Shown: positions 7,078 to 16,179 of the stretch, piece after piece
Layout of the letters: each line of letters begins with the position of its first letter
Position numbering within the stretch: position 1 is the stretch's first letter
Origin: Bacteroidales bacterium
Lineage (GTDB): Bacteria > Bacteroidota > Bacteroidia > Bacteroidales > F082
Assembly (NCBI GenBank): GCA_016290215.1
Contig: JAEETH010000012.1
Coordinates: 1-64,000, forward strand
Length of the DNA: 64,000 nt
Reading direction: 5' to 3'
The notes under the pieces: model-generated
Database searches by the model: none
What the model saw: the letters and a program-made list of their open reading frames with translations, nothing else
What the model was told of the DNA's origin: nothing
Translations under genes and position numbers: made by a program

Positions 7078-9246
7078 CTACTCCTTTCCCTTCTTCAGCT
7101 CTTCTATCCGTGCAAATTGCGCATCATATCGAGTTGACTTGGTACACTCTTTCTTGGTAGCGTCTAATTCAGAAGCATCCATTTCGGCTGAGGTGTCGAT
7201 GTCAACAATTAAATATAGTTCTGTCGTGTCAATATTTTTGTACCGCTCATCCTCAATAGTCTCCGAAGACACCACCTTGCATACACCCTTCACCGCAAAC
7301 AGATGTTGCCCAATAGCACTGCGATGATGGAACAACACATATCCGATAGAAGACAGTTTTTCCACTATCTCCATCGAATCAGTCGTGTACTTGATACCGA
7401 CCGCAAGTTTTCCAGAAGACATGAAACTTTGGCTCTTGCCATCGTAGTTCTCCATCATCACCATAAGAACACCATCTTTACCTGGAGCTGGCACTATACC
7501 ATCATACGATTTCATTGCAGCTTCAATGATTGGCTCAGGATTCTCCCCTAAACTACATGGTTCGACATAGAAATACTGGCATAGTTCTGCAAGCAAGCGC
7601 TCATTGTCGCCCTCGGGGTCTTTTCTGTCTAAGGCCAACGAATAGACCTCTTCTAAGTCATACGGCGTGTAAGTCTTTCCAAGAATGTCTTGGAAATGCG
7701 TCTTGAAGTATTGACGCGCATCCACACCTGGGCGAGCTTTCATCGCATAGAATGCGAAGCCGTCTCTCTCATCTTGCAACCATGTCTGAATCTCGGTGCG
7801 GAACTTTTTTCGTACTTCCTTCTTCCATGCTGATTTTTGTGGAGTATTGTCCCTGGCATACAGCGACAGCACAAAGAGGAAGTTCACATCATAATGGAAC
7901 AACAATAGCGTGTCTCGGTCAAACAAACGATTCTTGAACTGCTCTTTACGATGCCTATTCTTTTTTCTGTCGGTTTTCTCAATACCATCGTTGGTATAGC
8001 TGAAATCTTCGTCCATCTTTGCCGACACAAAGAAGTTAGGAATGATGTTGTAGCCTTCCGTCACTTCATCACGCAATCTGACTCCCGACTTCGGCTGTTC
8101 GCCTCGGTTGAAGATGTCCAAATTCCATTGGATGACATTTCGGGCGTATGTGTACTGTTTGTAAATAGACTCATCCCCAATGGGATGCCCCATCTTATAA
8201 TACTTCGAGTCACCGATGTAATAGGTCTGAGCTGCTTCGCTCTCGATGAGGCTCTTCGCTGTATAGAGGTGGTCGACAACCTTGCCGTCCTCCTGCTTTT
8301 TCTCCATGTCATCTGGCAATGGATTGTCGCCAATCAGTTCATCGATGATGGCCTCAAAGACAATGTAGAAGCTCTTCACCAACAGATACTCTTTCTTCTC
8401 TGTGCTGACAAACACCTGCCGCGATTCATCAAAGAAAGCGTAACACAGATTCCAAAGCTCCAAAGCTTTGTCCGAGAAATACTTGTATTTGATTTGCAGT
8501 AATCGCGTCAGTCCATATCCGTTGAGATAGGTTTGGAATTTTGGTCCTTTGATGAGGTCAAACTGACATTTGATGTCCTTTGCGAATCCGTAAGTGTCGC
8601 CGATGTAATTCAAGATGGAGAAGAAGATCACCAGTAGTTCTTCGTCAAAGTTGATTTGCCGTTTCTTGTTCACTGGCTTTAGGTAAACAGGCTGTCCACT
8701 TTGTACGATAGCTGTCTCTCGGCTGATGGTACGCGTCCAGTTGATTTTGTTATAACCTGAATGCAAGTTCTTCACGATGAAAAAGAAGAAACTTCGGTTA
8801 TCCTTGTTGAACTGCAACAGCTGCAGCAGGATGTCAAGGTAGGTGTTGCTCAGCCTACGCATACCTTTGCCAATCTGCGCTATCTTCGTGTGATACACGA
8901 TATCAGTGTCGTTTCGCTTGTCGTTTTTATAGACGACAATGGCACGATATATCCACACGGCAAACTTATAGAGGAAGTCCTTCTCCTTGGCTTCCATCTC
9001 CTTGTTTTGGTCTGGCGTAACGATGTTCTCAGGCTTGTATTTGCCAAATGCCAATTCCTGCCCATCCACGTCTTTGAGCAGCACTTTGGGAAGAACAAAC
9101 ACGCAGTCCTTCAGCAAGGCATTGTAGTAATACCCCACATAGTGAATGGAGACCTTACCCTCCACATTCTCCAAGGCATCGATGCCATGCAGAATGTCCT
9201 TCACTTTGGCTACATCGTACTGGTATTCTTCAATGAGAATGCGCAT
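7078..9246 (-). CDS. LlaJI-family restriction endonuclease subunit (R2-like)
   Basis: A 722-residue protein that I place in the LlaJI/McrC-like group of restriction subunits acting with a McrB-type NTPase. The evidence is mostly context: its ATG lies 5 bases after the stop of the McrB-like gene, which overlaps the methyltransferase gene. LlaJI itself is a methyltransferase-plus-two-subunit system. The protein is highly charged with no membrane segments. The C-terminal third contains GVLMVMMENYDGKSQ and VGIKYTTDSMEIVEKL, but I cannot assign catalytic residues by eye. It would cut unmodified DNA with the ATPase. The gene is more AT-rich than its flanks. Confidence 0.6.
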   Translation of the reverse strand: MRILIEEYQYDVAKVKDILHGIDALENVEGKVSIHYVGYYYNALLKDCVFVLPKVLLKDVDGQELAFGKYKPENIVTPDQNKEMEAKEKDFLYKFAVWIYRAIVVYKNDKRNDTDIVYHTKIAQIGKGMRRLSNTYLDILLQLLQFNKDNRSFFFFIVKNLHSGYNKINWTRTISRETAIVQSGQPVYLKPVNKKRQINFDEELLVIFFSILNYIGDTYGFAKDIKCQFDLIKGPKFQTYLNGYGLTRLLQIKYKYFSDKALELWNLCYAFFDESRQVFVSTEKKEYLLVKSFYIVFEAIIDELIGDNPLPDDMEKKQEDGKVVDHLYTAKSLIESEAAQTYYIGDSKYYKMGHPIGDESIYKQYTYARNVIQWNLDIFNRGEQPKSGVRLRDEVTEGYNIIPNFFVSAKMDEDFSYTNDGIEKTDRKKNRHRKEQFKNRLFDRDTLLLFHYDVNFLFVLSLYARDNTPQKSAWKKEVRKKFRTEIQTWLQDERDGFAFYAMKARPGVDARQYFKTHFQDILGKTYTPYDLEEVYSLALDRKDPEGDNERLLAELCQYFYVEPCSLGENPEPIIEAAMKSYDGIVPAPGKDGVLMVMMENYDGKSQSFMSSGKLAVGIKYTTDSMEIVEKLSSIGYVLFHHRSAIGQHLFAVKGVCKVVSSETIEDERYKNIDTTELYLIVDIDTSAEMDASELDATKKECTKSTRYDAQFARIEELKKGKE

Positions 9247-9251
9247 GAAAA

Positions 9252-11294
9252 TCAGTTGTTAATGGTCATTCCCACGTTCAACATTTCATTCAGATCCTCC
9301 AATATCCTAACCAATGTATAGGTCATGACACCCTTGACGAAAAAGTAACTCCCTTCTTGATAGTACGAGAAGCCTGCGCTATTCTCTATTTCCTCATACT
9401 TTTCTGCTGAAATCAACGGGCGATTCAATCTCCGATACTTCAGTTTGTCTGCAACTGAAGCCACTCTCTCTATTCCAATCTTCCTAATTGCAGCCATATA
9501 AGCATCAAAATGTGTCATTTCACTGGTGCTATATATGGTCCCATCGGGAAATACTATTTCTTTCAGATAGTTTTTACTTGAATTTGCCGAAGCATTCTTT
9601 TCAAGTTCTTCAACATCTATGGTTTCACCTTCAGCTACCACTCCGAGATTGTTTAACAGCAACTCAACCTTGTCTTCCAGGACCTCTGTTTTTCCATGGA
9701 CAACGTGATAGAACTTGTTGAACGAAAGCAACGAGCCATCCTCATCCTTGAATATGCCGCCCGCTTCATTGGCGAAGTCTTTGAATACATCATTCCAAAC
9801 GTAAAACACCACCTTGCCTACAAAGGTCTTGGCATCGATGATGCCATCTTTGGCCTTGCAGAAAAAGTAGCCCATTTTCTTGTCTTCGGAATTGGTGGTA
9901 GCATTGATTTGCTCATTCATCTTCTCCAGGAAATCCCACCAATCATATTGTTTGCCATTGACCTTGATTTTCCAACCTTTGTTTGCGTTTGATATAGGAA
10001 TATATTGCCAATCCCAACGACGTTTGAAGGCCGAGTCGATGGGGAAAAGCGATTGGTCGCTGGTGTTCATGGTGGCCCAAATAAACAAGTTAGAAGGCAA
10101 TAATAGCACCTCACCACTGAGCACTTCGCCAGCGACATCTTTACCGTCAAACCATTGGTTGATGGTAGATTTATCAGTTATGGTAATTCCTGCGAAAGCT
10201 TTAGCCAATTGCTTACGTATGTCCTTGTCGGCCTTAATTGGATATTCAGAAAATCCTGCGTCATTCCGGTCAAGTAGCTGGAACAAATCCCCAAAAATTT
10301 GTGCACAGTTGCCACGGTTGATTTCCTCGATAACGAGAAACTGCTTTTTGGGTTGTTCATCATCAGCATTGGCATAAAGTCGCCATGCTTGTGTGTAGGC
10401 TTGTAAGAAAGCCTGTTCAACAAATTCGTATATAATGCGATCCTCTGTAACATCCTCTTTGTTCTCCTGAATCACCTTCCCCGTGACATCGCGCATAGGA
10501 ACTTGTTTTGTCGTAGGTTTGTAAGCACCTACAAAAGTCGAATAATCACTATCAGGGTGGAAAGTAGTTCGAATGACTTGTTCTCCAATGGTTTGCTTTT
10601 TTATTTCGTGGGACTTACCTGTGCCTGGGGCGCCGTAGAAGATTTGCTGGAGAGATCCTATAACTGACTCCTGCTTAAAATGCTCCTTTGATGAATCTGC
10701 CTCAAAATTTGACATATAATCAAAACCAATTAACCAAAATGCCGCATACTCACCTTTATCATTTTTATACAGCGAAATTTTATATGCAGATTGAGGCAAC
10801 AATAAATGGCGAATAATACGATAAAAAGCACCTTTTTCATCAAATTGTTTAAAATACGGGCGCAGCTTATTAGAACCAGTTGAGAGTTTAAAAAGCGAGG
10901 TGGTGCTTACCAACCCTCTATTATCCGTTGCATTTAGTAATTCAACTATTATTGATTTAACTTCCTTCGTAAAGTCTGTGTTTTGAGAAATGTGATATTG
11001 GCACAAATACCCAATCATACTTAAAACATTATTCGTCAAAAAATAATGCCTCACAGGAACTGCCCTATTAGACGGATCTTCACCATTATTTACAGCGTCA
11101 TAATAAGAAGAGAACTCTTGCCTCAAAATTGAATCCGCAGCACCTAAAAAAACATGGACGGTACCACTTCCAGTTCCTTCTTTTCGTTCTTTTATAAGTA
11201 TCTCATCTTTAACATCTTCCCACTCCGAAAAGATGTCACAAATTAGTTGGTCATAACCCAACTGCTTCATTTTATCATGATACACTTGCTCCAT
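9252..11294 (-). CDS. McrB-like AAA+ NTPase, restriction subunit (LlaJI R1-like)
   Basis: A 680-residue motor subunit. The N-terminal ~210 residues form a probable specificity domain. The AAA+ module starts at Walker A GAPGTGKS (residues 221-228). The McrB-signature Walker B FLVIEEINRGN...AQIFGDLFQLLD and sensor-1 IWATMNTSDQS follow, with arginine residues in AFKRRWDW. In McrB relatives this domain hydrolyses GTP (or ATP) and loads the nuclease subunit. The ATG at 11294 overlaps the end of the methyltransferase gene by 20 bases, and the next gene follows after 5 bases, so the three form one operon. A C-terminal tail beyond the AAA+ core is unassigned. Confidence 0.85.
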   Translation of the reverse strand: MEQVYHDKMKQLGYDQLICDIFSEWEDVKDEILIKERKEGTGSGTVHVFLGAADSILRQEFSSYYDAVNNGEDPSNRAVPVRHYFLTNNVLSMIGYLCQYHISQNTDFTKEVKSIIVELLNATDNRGLVSTTSLFKLSTGSNKLRPYFKQFDEKGAFYRIIRHLLLPQSAYKISLYKNDKGEYAAFWLIGFDYMSNFEADSSKEHFKQESVIGSLQQIFYGAPGTGKSHEIKKQTIGEQVIRTTFHPDSDYSTFVGAYKPTTKQVPMRDVTGKVIQENKEDVTEDRIIYEFVEQAFLQAYTQAWRLYANADDEQPKKQFLVIEEINRGNCAQIFGDLFQLLDRNDAGFSEYPIKADKDIRKQLAKAFAGITITDKSTINQWFDGKDVAGEVLSGEVLLLPSNLFIWATMNTSDQSLFPIDSAFKRRWDWQYIPISNANKGWKIKVNGKQYDWWDFLEKMNEQINATTNSEDKKMGYFFCKAKDGIIDAKTFVGKVVFYVWNDVFKDFANEAGGIFKDEDGSLLSFNKFYHVVHGKTEVLEDKVELLLNNLGVVAEGETIDVEELEKNASANSSKNYLKEIVFPDGTIYSTSEMTHFDAYMAAIRKIGIERVASVADKLKYRRLNRPLISAEKYEEIENSAGFSYYQEGSYFFVKGVMTYTLVRILEDLNEMLNVGMTINN

Positions 11295-12582
11295 ATTTAG
11301 TAATATCTAATTGTTTTAATATAGCTATAAGGACATCGACAACAATGCTATTTCCTGCTTGTTGATACATTGCAGTATCAGACACAACTATTTTAAAAGA
11401 ATCTTTAAATCCCATTAAACGCAAACATTCTCTAGGGGTGAGCTTCCTTATCCGACCTTTGTGGGTAACATAATTATCTACTCCAGCCCTATGCATTTTA
11501 TGCATAGATTGCAACAAAGGCCTCGCTATGTCCAAATCGGTTTCCGTCGAAGTCTTAAAACTCTTTGTTCCTCCTGCCAACACATATTTGGCAACTTTAT
11601 CTGAAAGATAATACTTCTCTTCTACGTCTCTTACATCAAAAATGAACTCATCAAAAGCCTCATCTGAAAGTGTAAGTTCAGAATCAGGATGATAGACAAA
11701 ATCACCATGCCAGTTGAATTGTTGATTTCTCTTTTGGCAGAGTTGAATGTCACCATTAATTTGAGTATAGCTTTTTTCTCTGTTTTTATGACTCGTAACG
11801 AATTTTACTCCCTTCTCTTTAAGAAAGTATTTGCTATCAATATAATCTTCGAGAAAATCATACATCTTATATTCCAACTCTATTGGAGCGGGGTATTTGA
11901 AATCTGTTTTCTTTTTAAATCCTAAACAATAAACACGTTCTCTGTGTTGAGGTATGCCATAGTCACAACTATTTAGCACTCTGAATTTCACATCATACCC
12001 CAACTCTTCGAAAATATCGTGAATTACATGCCAAGTTCTGCCTTTGTCGTGATTTAATAATCCGCGAACATTTTCAAACAAAAACACTTTAGGTTGGGTT
12101 TCTTTAACCACTCTAGCAAACTCATAGAATAATGTGCCTCTTGCATCTTCAAACCCCAACCTGTGTCCTACCATTGAAAAAGCTTGACAAGGAGCACCAC
12201 CAACAATAAAATCGACTTTACCTTTATATTTTCTTGCATCAAAATCCCGAATATCCGAAAACCAATCTTCTTCTTTTATTTGATAATTAGCAAAATAGCT
12301 TTTCTTGCAATTGGGCTCAATATCTCCTGCAAAAACTATTTCATGTTTTAATCCTAATCTCTGAAATGCATGTTCAATTGCTCCAATACCACTAAAAAGT
12401 GTTCCCAATCTTACAATTCTATTTGGATATTGAAATTGAAGTTCTTTCCATGAAGTGCCTTCTGATATAGGCGTTTGAACAAGTGCTTTATCTTCTAATT
12501 CCTCTGCTCGTTTTTTTACGAGCTTCTTAACTTTCGTAATCTTTTCAGATTCTTCTCTTATTTCTTTCTCAACCGTTGCCAC
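11275..12582 (-). CDS. DNA (cytosine-5) methyltransferase of the restriction system
   Basis: A 435-residue C5 methyltransferase that protects host DNA from the downstream restriction subunits. Motif I (LFSGIGAIEHAF), the catalytic PCQ loop of motif IV (GGAPCQAFS), motif VI (FENVRG), motif VIII (QHRERVYCLGF) and motif X (QQAGNSIVVDVL) appear in canonical order. The target-recognition region lies between VIII and X. I start it at GTG 12580-12582 because a perfect AGGAGG (12591-12596) sits 8 bases upstream. The longer frame would need a TTG at 12639. Such a Shine-Dalgarno is unusual in Bacteroidota and, with low GC, suggests acquisition. LlaJI has two methyltransferases; only one is seen here. 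Confidence 0.9.
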   Translation of the reverse strand: MATVEKEIREESEKITKVKKLVKKRAEELEDKALVQTPISEGTSWKELQFQYPNRIVRLGTLFSGIGAIEHAFQRLGLKHEIVFAGDIEPNCKKSYFANYQIKEEDWFSDIRDFDARKYKGKVDFIVGGAPCQAFSMVGHRLGFEDARGTLFYEFARVVKETQPKVFLFENVRGLLNHDKGRTWHVIHDIFEELGYDVKFRVLNSCDYGIPQHRERVYCLGFKKKTDFKYPAPIELEYKMYDFLEDYIDSKYFLKEKGVKFVTSHKNREKSYTQINGDIQLCQKRNQQFNWHGDFVYHPDSELTLSDEAFDEFIFDVRDVEEKYYLSDKVAKYVLAGGTKSFKTSTETDLDIARPLLQSMHKMHRAGVDNYVTHKGRIRKLTPRECLRLMGFKDSFKIVVSDTAMYQQAGNSIVVDVLIAILKQLDITKYGASVS

Positions 12583-12590
12583 AAAAAAGC

Positions 12591-12596
12591 CCTCCT
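12591..12596 (-). promoter_or_regulatory. Strong Shine-Dalgarno deciding a GTG start
   Basis: AGGAGG on the minus strand, 8 bases before the GTG at 12582. Few other genes in the window show an extended anti-16S match. It fixes the methyltransferase start and hints at foreign origin. Confidence 0.65.
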
Positions 12597-12631
12597 TTCG
12601 TTTTCGAAAAGGGGGCGTGGAAGAGATGTGT

Positions 12632-12751
12632 TTAACCAAGGCCTAGCACAGCCCACATCAGACAACAATCCATCAGTCCACGCCCTGTTGAGCGCAAACA
12701 TCCAGTTGCTTGTCCGACTGATGTGTTCTACAGTGTGCTAATTCTGGTTAA
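12632..12751. repeat. 120-bp imperfect palindrome with three paired blocks
   Basis: TTAACCA (12632), TAGCACA (12644) and CACATCAG (12654) pair in order with CTGATGTG (12718-12725), TGTGCTA (12734) and TGGTTAA (12745). Short unequal spacers separate the blocks. It lies between the small gene at 12799 and the methyltransferase start. On the minus strand its outer box is GTTAAAC, which matches the GTTRRRY core of integron attC sites. Alternatives are a terminator or attenuator for the small gene. Confidence 0.7.
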
Positions 12752-12798
12752 TCAGTCAATCAAGGATGCCAAAGACTCAATATTTCCTTATCGGTTGT

Positions 12799-13071
12799 TC
12801 ATTTCATTTGCAATCTCTCTTTCAGCAAGTCACAGCCAATCTCATACACCAAATCCTCATCGTCACAAACCTCGAATGCCTCATCCATCAAACGGTTGTA
12901 GAGTTCAGCTTGTTCGTCATTCATGCTTCGCCCTCCCGTCGTGGAATCAATATAATCCTTGAAATCATCGTCGGGATGGAAGTTGATGCCGAGGTCAAAG
13001 ACGATGTGTCGAAAGAAGTCTTTCACTTCTTCGACAGTGGTAATGTGTGAATCGCGTGTGTACTTAGCCAT
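12799..13071 (-). CDS. Small acidic protein of unknown function upstream of the restriction operon
   Basis: A 90-residue acidic protein that begins MAKYTRDSHITTVEEVKDFF, followed by a segment rich in Asp/Glu (FHPDDDFKDYID, CDDEDLVYE). I chose the ATG at 13071 rather than an earlier frame start at 13101. It does not look like a helix-turn-helix controller (C) protein. It is bracketed by imperfect palindromes (13076-13115 and 12632-12751) and is transcribed in the same direction as the restriction genes. I do not recognise the family. It could be a cassette-like accessory gene or an antirestriction or immunity component. Both are inference. Confidence 0.6.
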   Translation of the reverse strand: MAKYTRDSHITTVEEVKDFFRHIVFDLGINFHPDDDFKDYIDSTTGGRSMNDEQAELYNRLMDEAFEVCDDEDLVYEIGCDLLKERLQMK

Positions 13072-13075
13072 TGCG

Positions 13076-13115
13076 ATTGAACGTTGTCCGCAAACACCCA
13101 AAGCGAACGGGTTAA
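13076..13115. repeat. Short imperfect palindrome upstream of the small gene
   Basis: On the minus strand ATTAAC and GTTCGC pair with GCGGAC and GTT(C)AAT around an 11-base loop, with one unpaired C. The layout (outer box, spacer, inner box) resembles the palindrome at 12632-12751 in miniature. Together they bracket the 90-residue gene. Confidence 0.45.
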
Positions 13116-13142
13116 TAACTATGGCTGACTACAAAAAGAAAA

Positions 13143-13315
13143 GCGTGGGTGCTTGACTTCTGCCTGTTTGACAATCTGGCCTACCACAGCCATAGCAAAA
13201 AACAGACAAAGCAAATACCCACGTTTGGAGTATATGAAACATCCGTAAAGTGTGCTTGGAGGTACTCGTACCCCCAGCACACTACGGAGAGCATATACAA
13301 CACTCCGTGGCATTA
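13143..13315. repeat. Two consecutive imperfect palindromes in a gene-free stretch
   Basis: The first runs from 13143 to 13223 (outer CGTGGGT with ACCCACG). The second runs from 13219 to 13315 and has a strong inner hairpin (13249-13283) whose arms are AGTGTGCTTGGAGGTAC and GTACCCCCAGCACACT. The rest of 13072-13702 shows weaker inverted repeats (for example TGCTCTG with CAGAGCA near 13400-13435), a possible minus-strand TATTTTTG box at 13457-13464, and no credible gene. Confidence 0.7.
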
Positions 13316-13702
13316 CTCCTTCTTTTGTTTTTGTTTGCTATTCGATTGTGGTAGTTCGATTGCCCAAAAACAAAGCGTCAGTAACGCCTTTTCCTATGTA
13401 GTGCTCTGCCCTTCAGTTACTCTTTTTCATCAGAGCATTTTGGGCAGATGCAAGCGCAAAAATACAAAAACTTGGCAACTTAACGGAAAAAAAGTAAAAA
13501 GAAGCTTTGTTCATACACCTTCTCGCGCATGAACTCATCGGTAACAATAACCACTCAATCTGCGGAAAAGCTGCAAAAAGACCCAAGGCTTGGGCCGTCT
13601 CGTCAACAAGGTTCCCTTAAACCTCAAAAGGTTATGTCCTTGAATACCATGGTCAAAATCTGGGTCATGTATAGTTTATGCTTTTTTTCAAGGTGTTAAG
13701 GT

Positions 13703-16048
13703 TTATTCTTTTACAAACTTTCTGGTTTCAGAAACCTTGTCGTTCATCATGTGGACAAAGTACACACCCCTTTGCAAATCAGCAATGTAGATTTCCGCCT
13801 TGTTGCCGCAGTTCTCCTGACTATAGACCATAGCTCCCATAAGATTGTAGATTTCCACGGTGCCGATGGCCTCTTGAGCCTCAAGGGTCAGTTTGTCGTT
13901 GACAGGGTTGGGGTAGATAACCAACGCGTTGGCCGATTGTTCGCCGATGCCTTCGGTATATACGAAGTGCGCCACGAGGTCGCGGCTCTCGGTGGCGACG
14001 AAAGTGTAGGTCATTTCTTCTGAAACCACCTCGCCGTCTTCTGTCCAGTTCACGAAAGCCCAGTCTTCGTTTCGTTCAAGGGCCAAAGTGATTGTCTCGC
14101 CATACGGGTAGGTTCCTGCTCCATTGACACTTGCGGCTTCTTCGGGGTCGACCGCGGCGCTGATTTCAACCATAAGCATGTCAAAGTTGGCCACCAAAGT
14201 ACGATGGTCTGTAACGGTGAATGTATAGCTTGACTCCGTAGAGACTTCAACACCGTTTTCGGTCCAATTAATAAAGGTGTAGCCCTCATTGGCTGTGGCA
14301 GTAACGGTGCAGGATTGTCCCTGCTGGTAAGTGCCGCCTCCTGCGACTATGCCGCCATCGCTCGGATTGGCTGACACGGTGATAGTATAGTCATCTGACA
14401 TTTGTTCGATGACGACGTTGTCGATAAGAAAGCCAACGCAGTTAGTCTCGGCAAAATGAAGGAAATCGAGGCACACGGTATCGCCCTCTGCTACAGAGAA
14501 AAGCAACTCACGCGGCTGCCATGAAGCCGATTCCACTATATCATTGAACGTCTCGGTACCCACCGTAAGGGTGTATGAGTCACTCCCCGAATCTTGTCTG
14601 GCACGCACCTGCCAGTTCACTTTATAGTCCCCTGGAGTGACGATAGATGGTGAATACATGTGGTCATCACAGGTTTCGATGATGGCACGGTACGCTCCGA
14701 CGGAATAGTTGCCGTCAACCCCTGTGGAGTCGACAACCATCCAGGAATAGCTGTGGCGGATATTTGAGGAAGTTGCTTTCCAACCGGTAGGAGCCGTCTC
14801 AAAGTCCTCTGTATAGGGGAATTGGCGAATGATGCAAAGCGAGTCATCACCGGTGGGGGGCTGTATACCCACCAGTATCTCCTGACCGACAGTGAAGTCA
14901 TAGGTATATGAGCCAATGTTAGGTGTCAGGCTGTTGAGGGTGAAGAAGCCGTCGCCATCGCCACTCCAGCCCCAATTGAAGTGGTAACGGTCCTCATCGT
15001 CGTAACCATCGCAGACAAAGCAGTGGCCTGCGGTTTGTTCGAAACCAGCGTAAATGATGGGACGGGAGGCGTCAAGTTCACCGCGCACCAGCGCTGTCCA
15101 AGCGTTGTCGTCATACTTGATGCGTTCCATACCTGTGGCTAACGAGGAATAGCCGAGATACTTGATTATGCCATTAAGAGCGTTTCCTTCTCTCATGTAA
15201 GGAGCATTTCGGATTTTGGTGCCACTGCCACCATAAGCGGCCGAACCATAATACATGTCGCACGCCACGCCACAGTGGTACATCAGTGTGGCCACGGCGG
15301 CCTTCTGCACATCGGGAGAGGTCACGGTGAGGTGGTCGGGCATGTTGTCCCAATCATAGGTTGTCGCGCCGAAGTTGGCCGTTTGTTCGCCGAAGGTATA
15401 ACCTAAGCCGAAAAACGAGACCGAGTTGTAGGTATGGGTGCCGGTGCCGCGCACGGGATAGTTCCAGTATTTCATCACCTGGGCCATCGCCGTAGCCACG
15501 CAACCCGTGAGGGCACGTACGTTTGACCCAAACTCAATGCGGGTAGGACAGCTATCGTTGTATGGAGCATCCTGATCCCACTGGGTGGTTATCATGGGCT
15601 CCAACGCCGTCAGCGAACGAGGAGTACCACCGCCATCCAGCAGTTGTTGCCACTCTTCGTTTCTCTCCCCACCCTTCTCCTTTCTCAAGTCGTCAACTTG
15701 CTGTTGCCAGCCGTCAAGCCACCAACTCATACTGGGACTCATCTTGTCACGCATAGCGTTGTTGTGAAACGAATAGGCCAGCACGGGACACACGCGGTCA
15801 TCGGCCGCCACAATCACGAAGCCCTTGCCTTCAGCTGGAGCGAAAATATAGAATGCGTCCCAAGGTGTGTCGAGGCGATACATAGGTGTGTTCAGTTTCG
15901 CCACATCCCCGTCGTGGTGAAGGTTCCAGAAAGTGCGTGCCACTTGTTCGGCTCTTTGCGGAGTTACCTCAGTGGTCTGTCCCACCAATGGGAACGCTGT
16001 CAGAAGAATAACGGCAACTATGCCGATTCTAAACATTAGTTTTTTCAT
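13703..16048 (-). CDS. Secreted C10 (streptopain-type) cysteine peptidase with beta repeats and T9SS sorting domain
   Basis: A 781-residue exported protease. A signal peptide (MKKLMFRIGIVAVILL, cleavage near VGQ) is followed by a propeptide (to about 135). The C10 peptidase domain has catalytic Cys183 in TGCVATAMAQ and His342 in AGHCFVCDGY, then the typical HFNWGWSGDGDGFF strand. Next come a jelly-roll or adhesin-like region (about 400-545), two InlB-type beta repeats (about 550-700, with NWTENG) and a C-terminal T9SS type A domain (YPNPVNDKLTLE ... RGVYFVHM ... KFVKE). It should cross the outer membrane by T9SS and act on the cell surface or in the medium. The repeats and tail closely resemble those of the C25 protein at 29120. 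Confidence 0.9.
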   Translation of the reverse strand: MKKLMFRIGIVAVILLTAFPLVGQTTEVTPQRAEQVARTFWNLHHDGDVAKLNTPMYRLDTPWDAFYIFAPAEGKGFVIVAADDRVCPVLAYSFHNNAMRDKMSPSMSWWLDGWQQQVDDLRKEKGGERNEEWQQLLDGGGTPRSLTALEPMITTQWDQDAPYNDSCPTRIEFGSNVRALTGCVATAMAQVMKYWNYPVRGTGTHTYNSVSFFGLGYTFGEQTANFGATTYDWDNMPDHLTVTSPDVQKAAVATLMYHCGVACDMYYGSAAYGGSGTKIRNAPYMREGNALNGIIKYLGYSSLATGMERIKYDDNAWTALVRGELDASRPIIYAGFEQTAGHCFVCDGYDDEDRYHFNWGWSGDGDGFFTLNSLTPNIGSYTYDFTVGQEILVGIQPPTGDDSLCIIRQFPYTEDFETAPTGWKATSSNIRHSYSWMVVDSTGVDGNYSVGAYRAIIETCDDHMYSPSIVTPGDYKVNWQVRARQDSGSDSYTLTVGTETFNDIVESASWQPRELLFSVAEGDTVCLDFLHFAETNCVGFLIDNVVIEQMSDDYTITVSANPSDGGIVAGGGTYQQGQSCTVTATANEGYTFINWTENGVEVSTESSYTFTVTDHRTLVANFDMLMVEISAAVDPEEAASVNGAGTYPYGETITLALERNEDWAFVNWTEDGEVVSEEMTYTFVATESRDLVAHFVYTEGIGEQSANALVIYPNPVNDKLTLEAQEAIGTVEIYNLMGAMVYSQENCGNKAEIYIADLQRGVYFVHMMNDKVSETRKFVKE

Positions 16049-16179
16049 TGTCTTTTGAGTGTTATTATGTTACTTTTATTACCCATTCATTTGGAATAAC
16101 TAAAAAAATAATCTGCAAAATTATGATTATTATCTGACTATGGCAGCTATGTGATGAAAAAAACCGAAAAGAATTTGTC

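Noticed and set aside
11689..11925. A 78-codon plus-strand frame opposite the methyltransferase
   Set aside because: It falls in the target-recognition region of a conserved enzyme on the other strand, in AT-rich DNA where chance frames are common.
13243..13287. Possible tRNA gene on the minus strand (GGGGGTACGAGTACCTCC looks like a T arm)
   Set aside because: No D arm, anticodon arm or acceptor stem can be formed in register; the segment is better explained as the inner part of a palindrome.
13149..13532. A 127-codon plus-strand frame in the palindrome-rich stretch
   Set aside because: It runs through the palindromes, has no domain, and has unusual composition.
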